From Adiantum capillus-veneris (lineage: Eukaryota; Streptophyta; Polypodiopsida; Polypodiales; Pteridaceae), in the NCBI GenBank assembly GCA_014529385.2, contig CM043966.1:42317537-42381536 (forward strand): 64,000 nt of DNA, written 5' to 3'. The position numbers and the translations under genes were made by a program. Under the pieces are notes generated by a model. The model saw only the letters and a list, made by a program, of their open reading frames with translations. It was not told where the DNA came from and made no database searches. This document shows, piece by piece, positions 1 to 14,447 of this stretch; position 1 is the stretch's first letter, and each line of letters opens with the position of its first letter.

Positions 1-1006
1 GATTCAAACTGAATTTCACCTCTCTGCATTTCATAAAGCATAACCGTAATTGTTTCAAATGCTCCAATTGTGCTCCAAAAACACTGAGATCATCCAGAAA
101 AATACTCATAAAATCCGTCAAATAAGGCCCAAATATTTGAAACATATCCCTTTGAAAAGTGGAAGGTGCATTCCGAAATCCAAACCACATTACTGTACAA
201 GCAAATACTCCCCATGCGGTAATAAAAGCTGTTTTTGGATGATCCCGCAATGCCATTCGGATTTGATTATATCCACTAAATCCATCCAAAAAAGTATACA
301 TCTCATGTCCTGCTACATCATCCAAAATGGAATCCAAAAACGGAAGAGGAAAAGGATCTGGAACAGTAGCTGCATTCAATTTCTGGTAATCCACATAAAT
401 TCGGATTTGCTTATTTTTCTTTGGTACGACCACAATTGGAGAAATCCACTCCAGATTATCAATAGGGGTAATAAAACCCACTTCCAACAGGCGATCAATT
501 TCCATCTTAACTTGCTTTGCCACATTCGGATTCATCCTGTATGAGTGCTGCTTCACTGGCACCGCATCCGGTTTCAGATTGATCGTGTGCTGATAAAACT
601 TAGGATCCAATCCCTGCATATCCGCATATTCCCATGCGAAAACATCCTTAAACTCTGTCAGTAACTTGATCAAATCATCTCTAAAACTTGCCCCCAGCTG
701 CTTACTAATGTATATGGGCTGCGACTCCGCTTGCTCCCCAAGAAAAACCTTCTCTAATTCATCTTCCTTAACCATTGTAATTTTTTCGATTTGCGCCTCA
801 AACACTCGTTCTTGCTGAATAACGTCCTCCAATGATTCAGGACTCGGAAGCACCTGTTGTTGCTCCCCTATTCCTCCTGGAGTTCCTGAAACCCCCACCA
901 AATTCCCTTTCGGAATCAGAGAAATATCTGCAAGGTATAGAGAAACCAAATCCGGGTTAGCTTTGAGAAATTGTTCCTCTTCATCCTCTTCTGATCCTTC
1001 CACCAT
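1..1006 (-). CDS. Ty3/gypsy pol fragment (pre-RT linker and reverse transcriptase), runs off left edge
   Basis: Translated on the minus strand this is open from an ATG at 1006 to the window edge, about 335 codons without a stop. The first ~120 residues are an acidic Glu/Gln-rich linker. Around 560 comes the pre-RT motif FYQHTINLKPDA, then RLLEVGFITPIDNLEW and the RT blocks: IYVDYQKLNAATVPDPFPLP, TFLDGFSGYNQI, FGFRNAPSTFQ (family usual is FGLxNAPATFQ) and the catalytic FLDD in SIFLDDLSVF. These are standard Ty3/gypsy RT motifs; the enzyme copies element RNA to DNA in virus-like particles. RNase H and integrase must lie outside the window. An in-frame TGA lies just upstream of the ATG, so the true polyprotein start is probably in a shifted frame. 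The lineage differs from the other gypsy copies here, judging by its distinct RT wording. Confidence 0.88.
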   Translation of the reverse strand, partial: MVEGSEEDEEEQFLKANPDLVSLYLADISLIPKGNLVGVSGTPGGIGEQQQVLPSPESLEDVIQQERVFEAQIEKITMVKEDELEKVFLGEQAESQPIYISKQLGASFRDDLIKLLTEFKDVFAWEYADMQGLDPKFYQHTINLKPDAVPVKQHSYRMNPNVAKQVKMEIDRLLEVGFITPIDNLEWISPIVVVPKKNKQIRIYVDYQKLNAATVPDPFPLPFLDSILDDVAGHEMYTFLDGFSGYNQIRMALRDHPKTAFITAWGVFACTVMWFGFRNAPSTFQRDMFQIFGPYLTDFMSIFLDDLSVFGAQLEHLKQLRLCFMKCREVKFSLN

Positions 1007-1143
1007 ATTAACTGTTTCAGATCTTCATCCACCTCTTGCAACACTTGGTAGTAGGGGTTTACCATGCTCCACTAATACAACAAATTGTTGGGGATTGGCA
1101 CTACTTGTTGTACTTATTCTTGTTTAGAGCAGCTATTTTGGTC

Positions 1144-1543
1144 CTAAGTTTCACCTTGTGTGTGCTGCTCTTGTGAGGTTTTGGGTTGAGAGTCTTGAGT
1201 GTGTGTCGTTTCGAATCCAAAATCCCCTTGAGACCTATCATCGGAGCTAGGGCGGGAACTTTCGGTGGAGCTATCCGACTTTGATCTCTCCTCTCTTCTC
1301 TTTGTTTTGAAACCTCTACAGTCTTTTTTACTTTTTCTTTTGCAAGCTTTTCTTGTTCCATTTGTGCCAACATGCATGGCCTCTAATTGTTCTTGAGTGA
1401 CAGGGGGCATTGATGGGTTTTTGATGCAAAGTTTGGGTGGCACCAACTTTTTTGCAAAGTCTCCCTCGTCCACTTGTCGCTTTTTGAATTCCTCTGCTAG
1501 TCTTTCTTCTTGTGCTTGCTTTTGAGCTTTCTTCTCTTAAGAC
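1144..1543 (-). pseudogene. Charged coiled-coil-like ORF fragment upstream of the gypsy pol
   Basis: A minus-strand frame is open from just after a TAA near 1543 to a stop at 1144. It starts with a Lys/Gln/Glu-rich stretch (KKAQKQAQEERLAEEFKKRQ) that should form a coiled coil, followed by Pro- and Ser-rich low-complexity sequence. I do not recognise the family. It lies 140 bp upstream of the pol frame in the same orientation, so it may be gag-like sequence of the same element, but no CCHC knuckle or gag core is visible. It could equally be a remnant of another gene. Confidence 0.3.
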
Positions 1544-1844
1544 TATAGTAGGTATTTTGGTAAGAATATCACATTCTGGGAATTTCCAAATTGACCATAT
1601 TCATGTATCTTGGGAACCATCCACTTAAAGTCAAAAAATACGAGGAAGACGTGCTGATTTATGGTTTGTAAATAGAGTGCAAATTGTAATGGATTGTGGT
1701 GTTGACAAATACCAAAAGTCAAGAGGATGCACTACACATGAACTCTTATAGATATTCCAAATTACATAAAATAGACGAAGATACAAATAAAGATCTTGTT
1801 CAAAAAATTGACGTGCATAGTCACAATAGAAGCTCCAAATAAAT

Positions 1845-4536
1845 TTACTCCACGTTTGATACCACATCTACACTTTGATCCAAGTGTGGTTGATGTGCAT
1901 GCATGAGGCCTTTTTTGGCTCTTTGAGAATGCCTTTCTAGAATCTTAATTCTAGAAAATGGTCCTTCTTTGTTGGGTCTCCAAGACCAAACAATTGCATC
2001 TACAATTTCCCACACTTGGGGATATTTATAGCTGACAACCCAAAAACCCTTCCAACAATTGTTGTAAGCTTGAGCATCTGTCATCCCACTCTTTCTTGCA
2101 CAAAGTGCCCAATATTGGATCAATATTTTGTTTGTAGTTTGGTGATGTAGGATAATTATCAATGCCAATTAGAGCCACTACAAGCCAAACTGGATAGATT
2201 TCTATATCATTTGGAACTAGCATAACAAAGTCACCTTGATGCACATGAGACATAGGGTCAAACTCTTCCCTTGGTCTATCTCATTGAGGCCCACAAAAAT
2301 GTACATTCACCTCCTCAAGGCCTAGGAATTTTTCTGCTCCTTGTTGTAAGCTCCTTGTAGTGCTTTGTAGGTTACCAAATTCTTGAGTTCTTGGCCATAA
2401 CATTTCATAAAATACTCTTCAATATCTTCAATTACCTTGCTCCAATAATCTATCACGGGTCTATAATACCGCGGTACACTTGAGCCATTTCCTAAATTTT
2501 GCCAGAACTTTATGTAGTTCTTCAACCTTGAAATCACCTGTTCATGAGCCTTTATTCGCCATTGGTACACAAGGTGGATCTCCATGCGGTAGCATTGGCT
2601 TTCCTTTTGTGTCTATTTTCCAAAGGCGAATACTTCCACTCCAACTTGAAACACCTACATGTGCCGTATATTGCATCATTCCTAAATTTTGCCAGAACTT
2701 TATATAGTTCTTCAACCTTGAAATCACCTGTTCATGAGCCTTTACATATTCCGCCATTGGTACACAAGGTGGATCTCCATGCGGTAGCATTGGCTTTCCT
2801 TCTGTGTCTGTTGTCCAAAGGCGAATACTTCCACTCCAACTTGAAACCTTATATTGCATTATTGGTGTCTCATCCTGCATAAAGAACCTAAATTGAAGTG
2901 GCTTGGAATGGCCAACAAGCATGTCTTGAAAACCCCCCTTGCAACAAGCATTGACAAATAGCCAAATAAGTATCGATTCTTGTTTTCCCCTGCACAATTA
3001 TCCAATTGTAGCAACAAGTTCTCTAGTAGCTTGCAAAATGTTGATCCCAATTCCTCCTCTGTAATTTTAGATGATTGCACAATGGGATCTTTTCCATCAC
3101 TCAAGTTGTGATGTATAGTCCAAAGCTTCCCTTGAGTTCAAAGCGTTCAGTAGTGAAATGGTGCCCCTCGGAAGCCCATTTGTTACTAAATCACAAAGAG
3201 GGTACTGATCATCTTTCTTCTCTAGGTTACGTAAGCAATTATCAATTGAGCCAATTATAAGATTTGGATCAGCCGGCCACAAACCATTCAAGACAAAGTG
3301 GTCGTAATGACCTTCTCCATGTCCATGAGTGATCATGCCTATCAATGCCACCTAGAAACTGTATCATGAATACACAGTCTTAGAAACAATGTGTAATCTT
3401 GGAATGGTAGTCTTCTTTTGATCTATCTTATCATGGATTATGCATATATATTTTTGTGGTTGAGTTTCAGAATATGTGCGCCATGCATAATATAGACTCC
3501 TGCAACTCTTTTGTTGTGCCATGTGAACTTCTCTCTCCCTCAAGAGAAGAGCTCACTCCTCAAGAGAGGGTTTAGCTTCTAGCCTTGCTTTGATTGATCT
3601 ACATAAATTGCACTTAGAGAGCTCACTTGTCTTTGTTAAACTGGCATGTGGGTACTCTTTGTTCTAAATTCTACCAAAAGAAGACTGGGATAGCTTCTTC
3701 TCATAGCCCATTTGATCGAGCGTCGTCTTTATTTCACTTAAAATATCCACTTGTTTGTACGTTGATGAAATCACTAATTGAGTCTTCCTTGAGCCATCTA
3801 GTAGTGTTCTACTTCTATGTGGCATCTTCTGTGAGTTGTTATCTACAAACTCATTTAGCAATGCTCGTGCTAAACTAGTATGTTGGAAGTCCTCTTCTCA
3901 ATGTACATGTGTTTCCATGCACATAGTGGCATACACCATTTTTGAACTTTTCTTTGTAGTGGTAAAATGATGTCTTTGGTATTCCATGTAGATCATACCA
4001 TGCTCTATAGCAAACAATGGAGCCATATATCATGAGCTAATATTGCATCTTCTCAACTTTCTGATCGCATATAGAAAGAACATCATTAAAATAATTAGTG
4101 CGTTCTTTTTGAAACTCTCCCCAAAATTATTGTCGTAACCTTGTCACAATATCACGATCTTCAAGCTGGAAACATTTTTTTGCACAATAGTCAATGCATG
4201 AAACCCTTTGAATTGATTCATTTGATAGATAAAAATTAAGTAGAAGTTGGTGTTGCTCTTGTTTTTTTGAATCCTATTGATGAAAGTATATCGTGTCTTC
4301 CTTAACAATTCAACAACATTACTCCCATCAAGGTTTCTCCCATCATTGTCATCATTGAACACATCCTCACGTCTTGCATGCATACCATCAATTGGAACAA
4401 AGCGTTGTAAGGGGCTCCCATTCAAGAGTGTTGTCTGCTTGATGGGCCACCTTATCAAAGTGATGCTACCCACTTCTATTGCATCCTTAATGCTTACAGT
4501 TTCCCTTTCAATACCCACACTCACAATCATGACCAA
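1845..4536 (-). pseudogene. Decayed gene resembling DUF7869-type transposon-associated proteins
   Basis: Minus-strand fragments in consecutive order read as one protein broken by stops and frameshifts. From the N-terminal side: 4144-4536; then 3664-3861, which runs past a TAG into YPHASLTKTSELSKCNLC, a Pro/Lys then CxxC pattern; 3097-3351 with NPN/GSIDNCLRNLE; 2859-3104 with LQLDNCAGENKNRYLFGYL; 2542-2997 with SIRLWxxDTEGKPMLPHGDP; 2322-2585 with YRPVIDYWSKVI; and 1845-2253 with a module around YPVWLVVALIGI and VDAIVWSWRPNKEGP. The DNC-x-ENKNR motif, the RLW-KP-LP segment and the PVIDYW segment together recall, from memory, the large eukaryotic family catalogued as DUF7869, which behaves like transposon-borne sequence. 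Its biochemical activity is not known to me. The broken frames mean no functional product. Family assignment is by motif recall, not by search. Confidence 0.55.
2491..2863. repeat. 190-bp tandem duplication inside the DUF7869-like pseudogene
   Basis: Copy 1 is 2491-2680 and copy 2 is 2681-2863; both start CCTAAATTTTGCCAGAACTT. They are nearly identical, with a few substitutions and one small indel. The minus frame of 2542-2997 reads through both copies, so the segment KAHEQVISRLKNYIKFWQNL and the RLW...GDPPCVPMA segment each occur twice in the conceptual protein. High identity implies the duplication is recent relative to the decay of the gene. Confidence 0.9.
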
Positions 4537-5591
4537 GTTCTTGAAAATTTGACTTAATCATGTGGAAATACATATAAGATGGTCTCTTCATTCACAATTT
4601 TCATCCTTGTATCATCCTTTAAAAGGACCCTCTGATGTCTCCAAGATTCTCGGATTGATGCTTCCAATTATAGGCTTGCTACAGGTATTACATTTGTAAC
4701 TAGAGAGGTATTGCATTTTTAACTAGAGGATCATGTCATACATGGCATGCCATGTAGGCGTAGGTTTTTTATAATGCTCTAAGCCTACAAATTTTGCAGC
4801 TCCTTAGTCCAAGTCAACCCTTGTCTCCATTCGTACGTATTTTTACCATAAGCATTGCTTCTCAGGCAACCACAACTATTATTTAAAAAAAACTTCTAAT
4901 TGACGTTTAGAATGCTCTAGTTCAACTATTCAACAAAACTGCCTTAAAAAATCATGGTTATGATAATTGGTTGAAGTTAGCTATTTTGGGAACTTCTAGA
5001 GATTTCAAGATTGTCATATATATATATATATAGTGCATAGTGGTCGATCCTTGCATGATGCATCTTAGAGAAATGAGAGAATACCAAATTAAACCCCGTT
5101 CTGGGGGGTGCAAAACCTGCTCTTCAGAATCCGGCTTGGGTTCACAGGCTCAGAGCCGGAAACCTTTCGCACGTTGTGGAACGCTGCCTGTCCAGGAAGT
5201 TTTTGCGCAGCCCGCACCCCTCACCATGCCGCCTCTGTGTATCTCCCCTCCTCGCCATTGCTCTCTCCGCTAGACCATCTCCCCCCCCCCCCCCCTCTTC
5301 TCTTTCCCCCTCTCCATCTCCCTCTCGGTGTTTGCCCTCACACAGCCACTTTGCATGGCGTTCGTTACACCACCGTGAGGTAACTCTTGAAAACCCCCCC
5401 ACGTATGGACACAAGAGCTGACCATCATCAACTCGCCAAGAGAGATAGTTAAGTGGCTGTCTTAGAGAAGTGTTCAATCTCATGTGGCTTCACACGCATC
5501 ATCCTCTACAGAAAATCCAGAGCAGTGCGTATTCTCCCAAGGACCTGCCCTCGCAGCTCCACGTCCTTGAAAACACACTATGCACCATGGC

Positions 5592-5594
<3 letters not shown>
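4537..5594. other. Non-coding stretch with a TA run and a C tract
   Basis: No convincing gene. It contains a short TA run near 5019-5032 and a 15-bp poly-C at 5281-5295 followed by CT-rich sequence. The plus and minus ORFs around 5040-5483 are low-complexity Pro/Ser/Arg-rich translations of CT-rich DNA. Confidence 0.6.

Positions 5595-5628
<34 letters not shown>
5595..5628. repeat. (GA)n microsatellite, 17 units
   Basis: Uninterrupted GA dinucleotide run. It is one of the few long arrays here that reads GA on the plus strand; most read CT. Confidence 0.95.
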
Positions 5629-5634
<6 letters not shown>

Positions 5635-5857
5635 GGTGAATTCTCACAGCATTCCCTCATTGCTGCCTTTGAACTGCAACATTTTCCATCCCCTAAAAGA
5701 TCCTCCCACCACCGTAGCAAAAGAAATAGAGATGTTCACCGCCTAGGGACGGGATGGCAAGGGTCGCCTTGAGCCAACCATCCCCTGGGCCCTGGCTCAA
5801 TCTGCAACTACCCTGACTAGCCTACCTTCGCCACCACACAAATTTCTGTTGCACTTG

Positions 5858-6095
5858 TATATCATACAAGATGCTAAAACTAGAATTTGAGTTGGTTTTG
5901 TAGGCTGTGGAGATGAATTGCTTCATTATTTTTAGGCGAGGTTTTTTGTGACAAACTACATGCTAAGCACTCAAAGACGGATCTCAATTGTCAAAAAGGA
6001 ATAAAGATTAAAAAATCTTGAACAATCCAACAAAAATAGATACAAAGGCATTCTGGAATGGGAATTTTTGAAATTCGAGGGGTATTTTGGGCTTA
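5858..6095 (-). repeat. Inverted copy of the 9749-10120 repeat
   Basis: The reverse complement of about 5858-6030 aligns with 9940-10120, sharing the string AATAATGAAGCAATTCATCT and the flanking ACCAACTCAAATTCT and AGCATCTTGTA. Further in, 6030-6095 resembles the inner part (9749-9940) with its AAATAGATA, TTTTGAAATT and GGGGTATTTTGG strings. So the two copies face each other about 3.7 kb apart. Similarity is obvious but decayed. They could be arms of an old inverted-repeat element or two independent insertions of one repeat. Confidence 0.7.
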
Positions 6096-6536
6096 AAAAT
6101 AATGGGTCCTCCCTTATGCACATGGACGGCTCCATGCTTTCCTATTAATTTAAAAAAAAACGCTTAACTTTACCTTTACACCCCTTTAAAGAAAGGTATA
6201 TCCCTAGATTCTACCCAAACAATTGCTTTCGAAAATTGTGGCGCTTTGTATCCCCAGGGAACGGAACTTGTGCTTCGCGAGTCTGGTCCATAATGTGTCT
6301 ATTGGGGAGCTCAAGCCTACCTCGACCAAGGCTTCTATGGCATTGCAAGCTGCTCAAGCAGGCTTGAAGACCCTCACGCATTTGGAGAGCTTGACGGCCC
6401 TCACTCGCTACACAGTCTCGTAAGAGCTTGATCACGGTTTTGACGGTTTGGCAACCCTCGTAGTTTGCAGAGCTTCATGGCGACTTGCTGCAGAGATTCC
6501 ATTGCAAAAATTGTCAGCCCTGACTCTCTCTCCCTA

Positions 6537-6559
6537 CCCCCCCCCCCCCCCCCCCCCCC
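6537..6559. repeat. Poly-C tract (23 bp)
   Basis: Homopolymer C run following CT-rich sequence; probably variable in length and error-prone in assemblies. Confidence 0.95.
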
Positions 6560-6650
6560 AAACACACATGGTTGGGCTTCTAGCATGGGCAGCAGCAGGA
6601 GAAGAAGAGAAACATGGGGCGCCTTGGTGCGACGGTTGGAGGAGCATGTA

Positions 6651-7348
6651 TCTACCTTGCATCAAGCTGTCTAGCATCTGTGCCTCTGCATCCTGCCTTC
6701 CAGCATCTCTCGGAGCTTGACACAACTTCATTCAACGGACTCTCTCGCAGATCACTCCACTCTAGACAGGCACACGTTGCCGTGTGAAGCTTCGTGCTGA
6801 CATAGCTCTCGTAGCTCACTCCACTCCGGATTGGCACACGCCGGCGTGCAATGGTATGCATTATATCAAGGGCTTCATGGATGGTTTTTAAAGGCGAAGC
6901 ATTCTGCATATTCTTTGCATCAAGCTAACTAGCATTTGTGCCTCCCAACATCTCTCGGAGTTGCAGATCATCCACTCTGCTCCAGACAGGTGGGAAACTT
7001 CATGGTGGCATAGCTCTCGCAGCTCACTCCGCTGCGGATTGGCGCACGTCGGCGTGCGATGGTACGTATACGGGCTTCATGGATGGTTTTTAAAGGTGAA
7101 GCATTCTTCATCTACCTTGCATCAAGCTATCCAGCATCTACACCTTTGCATACCGCCTCCCAACATCTCTCGGAGCTTGCCACAGCTTCATGCAACGGGC
7201 TCTCCTGCAGATCACTCCGCCCCAGACAGGCGCACGTTGGTATGCTGACACAGCTCTCGCAGGTCGCTGCACTCAGGATTGGCGCATGCCAGCATGCGAT
7301 GGTGTGCATAAGGGCTTCATGGATGGTTTTTAAAGGCGAAGCATTCTC
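6651..7348. repeat. Three-copy tandem repeat of 200-260 bp
   Basis: Copies at about 6651-6910, 6911-7110 and 7111-7348. Each begins near TTGCATCAAGCT, passes through CATCTCTCGGAG and CTCACTCC or CGCTGCACTC strings, and ends GGCTTCATGGATGGTTTTTA followed by AAGGYGAAGCATTCT. Copies differ by many substitutions and by indels in the middle. No frame is maintained across copies, so this looks like a non-coding minisatellite-like block. Confidence 0.85.
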
Positions 7349-7523
7349 ATGCTGTGCTGACATGGCAAGCTTATTGCAATTTTGTGTTTCTCTTTGCCTT
7401 TGGGTGACCCTTGCTTGACCTCAACATGAATTATAAGCGATGCGTTTTCTTCGCCTTTGGGTGGCCCTTGGCAAAAGGGACCTAGCTAGGCAGCATGCAA
7501 AATCAAAGTTTCCAATGTTCCCT

Positions 7524-7530
<7 letters not shown>

Positions 7531-7566
<36 letters not shown>
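7531..7566. repeat. (TC)n microsatellite
   Basis: About 18 TC units preceded by a short CCCT-rich run (7521-7530). Confidence 0.95.
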
Positions 7567-7569
<3 letters not shown>

Positions 7570-9619
7570 ATTTCCCTCTTGAATAACAGGTCTTGAGTTC
7601 AACTCCTCGTCGGCTAGATCTTTAAGGTCTCTTGGGATCTTGGGATAGTTTCCTACGACGGAAAAACTTTCTTCTTCTTCTACTTCTTCTCTCTTTCTCT
7701 CTCAATGCATCAAACCAGCTACCCATGGAAAACTGCAATGGCGGCCCACAATTACTCTCGTGTGAAACCCTTCATCTTCTTGCATCTATGCATGAGCAAA
7801 ATAGATTGAAGCTAGCTTGAAGCAGGAACTAGAGTGTTATTTGCATTAGCGGACGACTTTGGGCATCCAAGAGTAGTTTTGTCTAGAGTCAAAGAAGGTT
7901 GTATGTAGTATACTCGAATGAAGAGAGCACCTTCAACACACTAGCTTGCGCGACCCGCCTACTGGCGGGTCTCGCTCGCTCTTACTATGACACCAAAGCT
8001 GTTAGTAAGGTGCATGGGTGTGTTGGGCCAGTAGTTGCCAATGCTTCCCTTTCTGCACTTTTTTACTGGCACATGCATGAAATAGGTGCATGTGTGCATG
8101 CACACACACACAGAGTTGGATAAAGGTTCTCGCCACCATCCCCTGCATGCCTTCTACTACAATGTCTGTTGTCCCAAGTGTTGACCTTGTCGACTTAGAA
8201 CATGCATGATCATGCCACATATATTTCCTTTGCGAGGAACACACATTGAGGATGCTGCTAAATATTTGTTGTTAGATGGCATCAACTTTGAATAATCAGT
8301 TGCTATTGAGGGAAATTACGTTGCTATTGTATAGTATTCAAGTTTGCAACCTGGAGCAACTCGCAAGCATTCTTTGCACTAATGCACGACACTACATCAT
8401 GTAGATCATCACCAACACCAACAATATTATAACACTTATCATCTTCCCTTAGAGAATGGGGCTCAAAATTTGCTTCTATTATAGGTACTACGTGAAGCAC
8501 CTTTGGGGTTTGGTATGACAATTTATGGGGTTGCCTCATTTACTTGCAGTAGCTGTGTGTTGGAGTAATATAGTGCCTTTAGTGTATTTTTAAGGACAAA
8601 AATTCAAAATTCTCGGCTGATTTGCCTTGACGGAAATTGGCTGAATTTGGAGGATTTTAGTGTAAAAACCGATAAAAATCCTAAAATATCAACCAAAAAC
8701 CGGGTTATTTTCAATGGGTTCCTTTTTCCATTGGTTCACATAAAGTTTTTGGTGAGCAATGGTTGCAATGTGTAGGGTTTTTGTTGCAGACAATACTTGT
8801 GCTAATATCGTTGGGATGATTGTCGACGATGTCTTCCCTATGATGCACGACTTCTTGTTCCTGAGCACGTCGTTTAGCTCTTATGTGCCTATCGTATCAT
8901 TGGTGGGGGTCTCCTTTCATAGACGCTGTATTAGTAACATGGAAGATCACAAATGAAGTCCAATACATTGTTGAGGGCAGCTTCCGACGATGATGCTTGC
9001 CTGCACAAACAAAGGTGGGAGACCCACACATATGTAATTGTTGACCTTGTAGATTGCCAATCTTTGTTGGTTTTGCTAGTGAGTGCTCAGAGCTGTGATC
9101 TCCTAGTTGAGGAATCGGCATACGCCATAGGCGCCCATGCTGTTGTGGTTGGCGCGGTTGTGCATCGTCAGTCAGAATAACACCATCTGCCGAACACATA
9201 GTAGTACACCTTAGCCACCTCACTTCCTATTGTGTACCTAAGGCTTTTGTTTCTCGTACATTGTCGTAAATGCATCTTGTAGACTTGTAATTGTGCATGC
9301 TTCTCATTCTACACAGTACTATAATTGTTGTGCAACCGCATGACAAAATAGTTATTATAGCCTTTGCCTCCACTAATTATCCCACCATCGTTTCTCCATC
9401 TCAGATGACCTACCCTACTCACCTCTTTCGTTGCCTAATTGGGACGATCATCTCCGTGATGGCTGTTAGCTAAAGCCCAACTGCAAATGTGACCACCTCC
9501 TTGGCCTTTCTATCCTTGATTGCCTCTTACTGCTCTCCACGACGTTTCAGGCCGCGGGCTGCGAAACTGATGGATATGATGTGCTTTCTTGGAAGTTGGA
9601 AGAGTTTATCCAAGAAGCT

Positions 9620-9622
<3 letters not shown>
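7567..9622. other. Non-coding stretch, nothing recognised
   Basis: Several short ORFs (for example 7899-8123, 8759-8956 and 8953-9180 plus) show no recognisable domain, no conserved motif and no supporting splice structure. An A-rich patch at 8580-8740 looks like decayed repeat sequence. Confidence 0.5.

Positions 9623-9677
<55 letters not shown>
9623..9677. repeat. (TC)n microsatellite
   Basis: About 27 uninterrupted TC units; translations give Ser-Leu runs that are not genes. Confidence 0.97.
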
Positions 9678-9680
<3 letters not shown>

Positions 9681-9748
9681 ATATATACCCAAAAGGACGT
9701 CGGAACTCACCGGATGCAGCAAAGTTTGACACATGGCACTGGAAAACC

Positions 9749-10345
9749 AGATTGGGAAAATTACCAAAATACCTCTCTAATTTGTGAAAATACCTAAAAT
9801 ACCCCTAAAATTTCAAAAATTCACAAAACTCCCTTATATCTATTTTGGTTAGATTGGGAAAATTACCAAAATACCCCTCTAATTTGTGAAAATTCCTAAA
9901 ATTTCAAAATTTCACAAAACACCCTTATATCTATTTTGTCTGGCAAGATTTTCTAATCATTATTCTTTTTTGAAAATTGAGATTAATTTTTGAGTGCGTA
10001 GCATGTAATTTGTCACAAATTATCCTGCAAAAAAGGCAACTGTGTTCAAAAATAATGAAGCAATTCATCTCCAAAGCGTAGCTACATAACCAACTCAAAT
10101 TCTTGTATAGCATCTTGTATTGATAAACAATCAATCTTCTTATGAAAAGCCACAAAAAAATTCATTTTTGAAGAAATTTAATCTCACAACCACGGTGTTT
10201 TTTGGAAATTTTGAAATTTTGAAAGGCATTTTGGGAATTTATGACAAAGTTCTTTGGGAATTTATGAAATTTGACGGGTATTTTGGGAATTTCCACAAAG
10301 TAGATTTCGCTATATTCTTTGGCCTCCATCTATTATCATTTTGGT
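9749..10345 (+). repeat. Dispersed repeat copy with an internal ~95-bp duplication
   Basis: Within 9749-9945 a unit starting AGATTGGGAAAATTACCAAA and ending CTTATATCTATTTTG occurs twice. The part 9940-10120 matches 5858-6030 in inverted orientation. The part 10111-10345 (TGTATTGATA, ACAATCAATCTTCTTAT, GAAATTTAATCTCACAACCA, then spaced GGGAATTT motifs) recurs in direct orientation at 10831-11065. Confidence 0.75.
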
Positions 10346-10363
10346 CTCAATCGTCAACTTCGG

Positions 10364-10428
<65 letters not shown>

Positions 10429-10469
10429 ACACACACACACTTTCTCATGTGCAAATACACAGACGGGGG

Positions 10470-10526
<57 letters not shown>
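10364..10526. repeat. Compound (CT)n-(AC)n and (TC)n arrays
   Basis: CT at 10364-10390 joins AC at 10391-10440 (one TA interruption near 10423), then a 31-bp unique spacer and TC at 10472-10526. Confidence 0.96.
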
Positions 10527-10528
<2 letters not shown>

Positions 10529-10630
10529 GACGCCGGTGGGCAGCACCTTTAGGCTGCTGCGAGACAGATCCCTTGCCTTCGCTTCCTACGTTTCGTGGCC
10601 GGTTTCCTTTCTGTATGCTTAACATTGAAC

Positions 10631-10697
10631 GGCGAGAGAGAGAGAGAGAGATCCTGCAATAGAGCTGGACCGGGCCTCGTCAGTCTCTCTCTCTCTT
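10631..10697. repeat. Short (GA)n and (CT)n runs
   Basis: GA run at about 10633-10650 and CT run at about 10684-10697 inside duplication unit 1. Confidence 0.85.
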
Positions 10698-11164
10698 GAA
10701 GATGTCGCGTTCAGTCACCGGTGGCGCTCACAGTGTGTGTCGCGCTCGCAGTCTCGCCGGGCTGACTTGTGAGAGTCAGAGCACACTCGTCGTCTCCCCT
10801 CACTCAGGCTAGTATGGCCAGATGAAACCATTTTGTATTGATAGACAATCAATCTTCTTATCAAAAGCTACAAATGTTTTTATCTTTGGAGAAATTTAAT
10901 CTCACAACCAAGGGTTTTTAGGAAAATTTGAAGGGCATTTTGAGAATTTATGAAAAAATAGGGAGGGTACTTTGGGAATTTTTGAAATCTGAGGGATATT
11001 TAGAAAATTCCACAAAGTAGACGGATATTTTGGTAATTTTCACTATATTATTTTGGACTGCCTCTTGAAGTCAATATATCATTTTGGCCTCAATCTTGAC
11101 GTTAACATATCATTTCATTTCTTTCCCATGGCCATCAATTTCAAAATTCTAAGGATCAGATGTG

Positions 11165-11418
<254 letters not shown>

Positions 11419-11570
11419 TTGCCGTTCCACTAATGTGATGAATTAAATCCCCGATACCCAATCTTCATTTTTCATAAGTATTACAATGTCCGACTTGAAA
11501 CAACACCATTTACGGCATAGATTGAAGTGCTCACAGATCAGCATCGCAAGCAATATGTGAGAGTTCTAAA

Positions 11571-12004
<434 letters not shown>

Positions 12005-12444
12005 AAGCATTCATTGTATAGCATGAGAACATCGCGTTCAGTGGCACTCACTGTGTCTGCGTCTTACTGTCTGGCCGGGCTGACTTGAGAGACTCAGAGC
12101 ACACTCGCTAGTTGATTCAGCTTCTGCCACGTGGCCGCCTGAATTCCTATCTCATTCATTTATAGTATAGATAGCCTTGCAATAACTTCGTATTGATGGT
12201 TCCTCTCTTGGCCCGATATATGTTAATGCAAAGCTATTTTCAAAACAATGTTTCTATTATGCAAAGCCTGTAAAATGTTGTACACAATTTTTAGGCTTTT
12301 TAAAGCTATTATAAGATACTAATTTGGCATACCTCACAAGCCATGTTTGTAATAAAAATAGCACTTGCGTTAAAAAAAAAACATTGCTGGTAGCAATAGT
12401 GTAAGGAGACAAGGCAACAATGAGCACAAGTATGCTGCTAGAGT

Positions 12445-14447
<2,003 letters not shown>

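Noticed and set aside
50-544. Plus-strand 164-codon ORF
   Set aside because: Antisense shadow of the minus-strand reverse transcriptase, which shows all RT motifs.
6651-7348. CRISPR-like array
   Set aside because: Units are long and diverged with no short conserved repeat and unique spacers; the organism is eukaryotic.
7580-7625. tRNA T-arm-like string GAGTTCAACTCCTCG
   Set aside because: No acceptor, D or anticodon arms can be folded around it.
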